This document shows, piece by piece, positions 62,547 through 64,000 of a stretch of 64,000 bases of DNA (the first letter of the stretch is position 1; each line of letters opens with the position of its first letter). The translations under genes and the position numbers were made by a program. The stretch is from Thermoanaerobaculia bacterium (GTDB lineage Bacteria > Acidobacteriota > Thermoanaerobaculia > Multivoradales > J023), in NCBI GenBank assembly GCA_028066595.1, contig JALCBJ010000026.1, positions 1 to 64,000 on the forward strand. The letters run 5' to 3'. The notes beneath the pieces were generated by a model. That model was not told the origin of the DNA. It made no database searches and saw nothing but the letters and a program-made list of their open reading frames with translations.

Positions 62547-63688
62547 GTCCCCACCTTCAGGTTGAGCGGGATCCTGATGCGGAAGAACGGCAGCCACTGG
62601 AAGAAGAAGTTCAGTACGTTGACGATCACCATCAGCAGGATGAAAGCGCAGAGGGTGATGATGGGTATCGACAGGATCCAGATCTCACCCAGGTCGAGCT
62701 GACCCGGATCGGTGCCACCGTTGCCCTGGTCGAGGTCGTCCAGGCTCTGGCCTTCGAGCTGAGCCATCTGACGCCGCAGCTGGTTGGAGAGGAGAAAGGA
62801 CACACCCTTGCCGAATCCGCGCAGGCCGCCTTCGGAAGTGTCGACCGGAAGTCGGATGGTCACCGGACGGACGGGGGCCGCGGGATCGAAGAACGACGCC
62901 AGGCGGAAGGGTCGAGACGGCCGGCTGACCACCGGTGGCTCGAACCGGGCGCAATCTGGCCGCTCGTAGACACAGCGCGCCACGTAGATCGCACCCGTCG
63001 TCGCGTCCGCCGAGGTGGTGACACCCGCACCGCCTTCGGCCTCGTCTACTTCGACTCGAGTACGCGAACCCTGGTAGAGCTCTCGCCCCGCCACCGGCAG
63101 CAGACCGGCCAGCAGCCGGCGTTTCCTGCCCTCAAGCTCGAAGACATGCGCGAACAGCGGTAGCCGCTCTTCGCCAGCCGCCACGGCGGAACCGTCGACG
63201 CCAGCCCACTCGCCGCCCCGGCGGTCACCGATCCACGCCTGCTCGTTGAAGGTACTCGGATCGTTCGCATCGACGTCCACGTCCTCGGCAGTGGGTGCCA
63301 AGCGCCGGATCACGAACGACAGGCGTTCCTTCGCCGGATCGGCCAAGCGGTCGGGCAGCCCAGGCAGACGACAAACCAACGAGGCGGCCAGCAGATAGAA
63401 ACGCTGATGCACGGGCTGATAGAGGTCGATGGGCGCACCGTCCTCCGAGTCCTGCCAGCCCGCTCGCTCGTCCTCCCACGTTTCTTGGCGCGCCACTCGA
63501 TCGGCGAGCCCTGCGGGGTCCTCCGCGAGGAGAGCCTCCAGCTCGTCCATGAACGCGTCGTTGGCAAAGCGCAGGATCTCCGGACGATGGAACCGCGGGT
63601 GCTCGGCGCCGCCCTGATCGAGTGCGGCCTGATCGAGCGCCAGATCCCAAAGCGGTGCGGCGTTGTGCCAGATCACCGGATGTTTCAT
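62543..63688 (-). CDS. Injection-system protein with C-terminal membrane segment
   Basis: 381 aa. A long soluble part without a family I recognise (FYLLAASLVCRLPGLPDRLA; ERLSFVIRRLAPTAEDVDVD; RPFRLASFFDPAAPVRPV) is followed by a hydrophobic stretch of about 25 residues near the end (ILSIPIITLCAFILLMVIVN), then a short FFFQWLPFFRIRIPLNLK tail. One transmembrane helix placed this way would leave the bulk of the protein in the cytoplasm. Operon position between spike and gp25 suggests contact with the baseplate. A membrane anchor for the machine is possible. GGGAGG is nine bases before the ATG. Confidence 0.7.
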   Translation of the reverse strand: MKHPVIWHNAAPLWDLALDQAALDQGGAEHPRFHRPEILRFANDAFMDELEALLAEDPAGLADRVARQETWEDERAGWQDSEDGAPIDLYQPVHQRFYLLAASLVCRLPGLPDRLADPAKERLSFVIRRLAPTAEDVDVDANDPSTFNEQAWIGDRRGGEWAGVDGSAVAAGEERLPLFAHVFELEGRKRRLLAGLLPVAGRELYQGSRTRVEVDEAEGGAGVTTSADATTGAIYVARCVYERPDCARFEPPVVSRPSRPFRLASFFDPAAPVRPVTIRLPVDTSEGGLRGFGKGVSFLLSNQLRRQMAQLEGQSLDDLDQGNGGTDPGQLDLGEIWILSIPIITLCAFILLMVIVNVLNFFFQWLPFFRIRIPLNLKVGT

Positions 63689-63734
63689 GTCGTAGCGCCT
63701 CCCGTCGCCTTGGCGTTCGAAGTCATCGCGTGGC

Positions 63735-64000
63735 TCACCAGATATTTCCCGCGCCGGGTGTGTAGGACGAGCTGACCACCGCGTTGGTGATCACCGTGTC
63801 GGCTTGCACGACTCCGCTGAAGCGAGACAGACCGGCGCTGACCGTCACCTGGCCCGCCGTGATCTCCACCGTCGAGGCCTGCACCGTCACCTTGGCGGCG
63901 GCGTTGACCGTGACTCCGGCCGGTTCCAGCTTCACCGTGTTGCCGTTCTGGTCACGCAGCTCGATCTCGCCCGGACCGTCACGCAGCTCCACCGTCTGGC
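63735..64000 (-). CDS. Spike protein C-terminus (gpV/VgrG/Afp8-like), 5' part outside the window
   Basis: The visible 88 residues are the end of a beta-helical spike: ELRDQNGNTVKLEPAGVTVN, AAAKVTVQASTVEITAGQVT and the SSSYTPGAGNIW end. Regular V-x-V strands of this kind form the needle in VgrG/gpV proteins. The frame stays open through the right window edge, so the gene is partial. It is the furthest upstream gene seen of the leftward injection-system set. Confidence 0.8.
   Translation of the reverse strand, partial: QTVELRDGPGEIELRDQNGNTVKLEPAGVTVNAAAKVTVQASTVEITAGQVTVSAGLSRFSGVVQADTVITNAVVSSSYTPGAGNIW

Noticed and set aside
6..64000. tRNA, rRNA, riboswitch or IS element
   Set aside because: I saw no cloverleaf, rRNA-like stretch, transposase frame or terminal inverted repeats by eye; a covariance-model scan was not possible.

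Overview
The window is GC-rich, codes densely on both strands and looks like an accessory region of a free-living Gram-negative bacterium. My best guess is Acidobacteriota, Thermoanaerobaculia-like. The grounds are secreted FG-GAP and RHS/NHL proteins, recurrent DGFESGD...W carboxyl tails and a large contractile-injection (eCIS-type) locus. This is inference from gene style, since there is no rRNA or other phylogenetic marker here.

Left part (1-15.1 kb): an N-terminally cut-down RHS/NHL polymorphic toxin with an HNH/EndoVII-like tip overlaps its presumed immunity gene by 8 bp. A SelO (YdiU) AMPylase follows. Divergent from it is a 2,542-aa orphan TcA-type subunit of an ABC/Tc toxin, with no TcB/TcC partner in view.

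Middle part (15.1-28.6 kb) is a patchwork of small operons and gene debris. Intact genes are an M28 peptidase, three tandem paralogues of a small unknown family, a CobW-like GTPase, a CadC-like wHTH/TPR regulator, a tandem pair of FG-GAP propeller proteins duplicated together with their upstream region, a small secreted protein and a sigma-54 activator. Debris includes a cupredoxin-like fragment, a fourth copy of the small paralogue, an ELWxxDGT fragment interrupted by TGA, and an aminotransferase that loses its 3' half.

Right part (28.6-64 kb) is one long leftward gene set with mostly overlapping or very short junctions and good Shine-Dalgarno sequences. In transcription order it has: spike C-terminus (gpV/VgrG-like, cut by the window edge), a protein with a C-terminal membrane segment, gp25, baseplate J, a tail protein I with an N-terminal propeller-like half, a protein with a collagen-like stretch and a C-terminal helix-hairpin-helix, a relative of that protein's N-terminus, an IPT/TIG protein, a secreted vWA protein ending in a predicted outer-membrane barrel, an unknown, the AAA+ ATPase, three DUF4157 (eCIS-core) proteins with nuclease-like domains, an NPCBM-glycosyltransferase-methyltransferase fusion and a triple GT2 glycosyltransferase. 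The set reads as a contractile injection system baseplate half with its effectors. Sheath, tube and early genes must lie to the right of the window. The unusual part is the cell-surface equipment (TM protein, vWA-barrel, collagen/HhH, IPT/TIG), which hints at an anchored or surface-displayed machine rather than a simple free particle.
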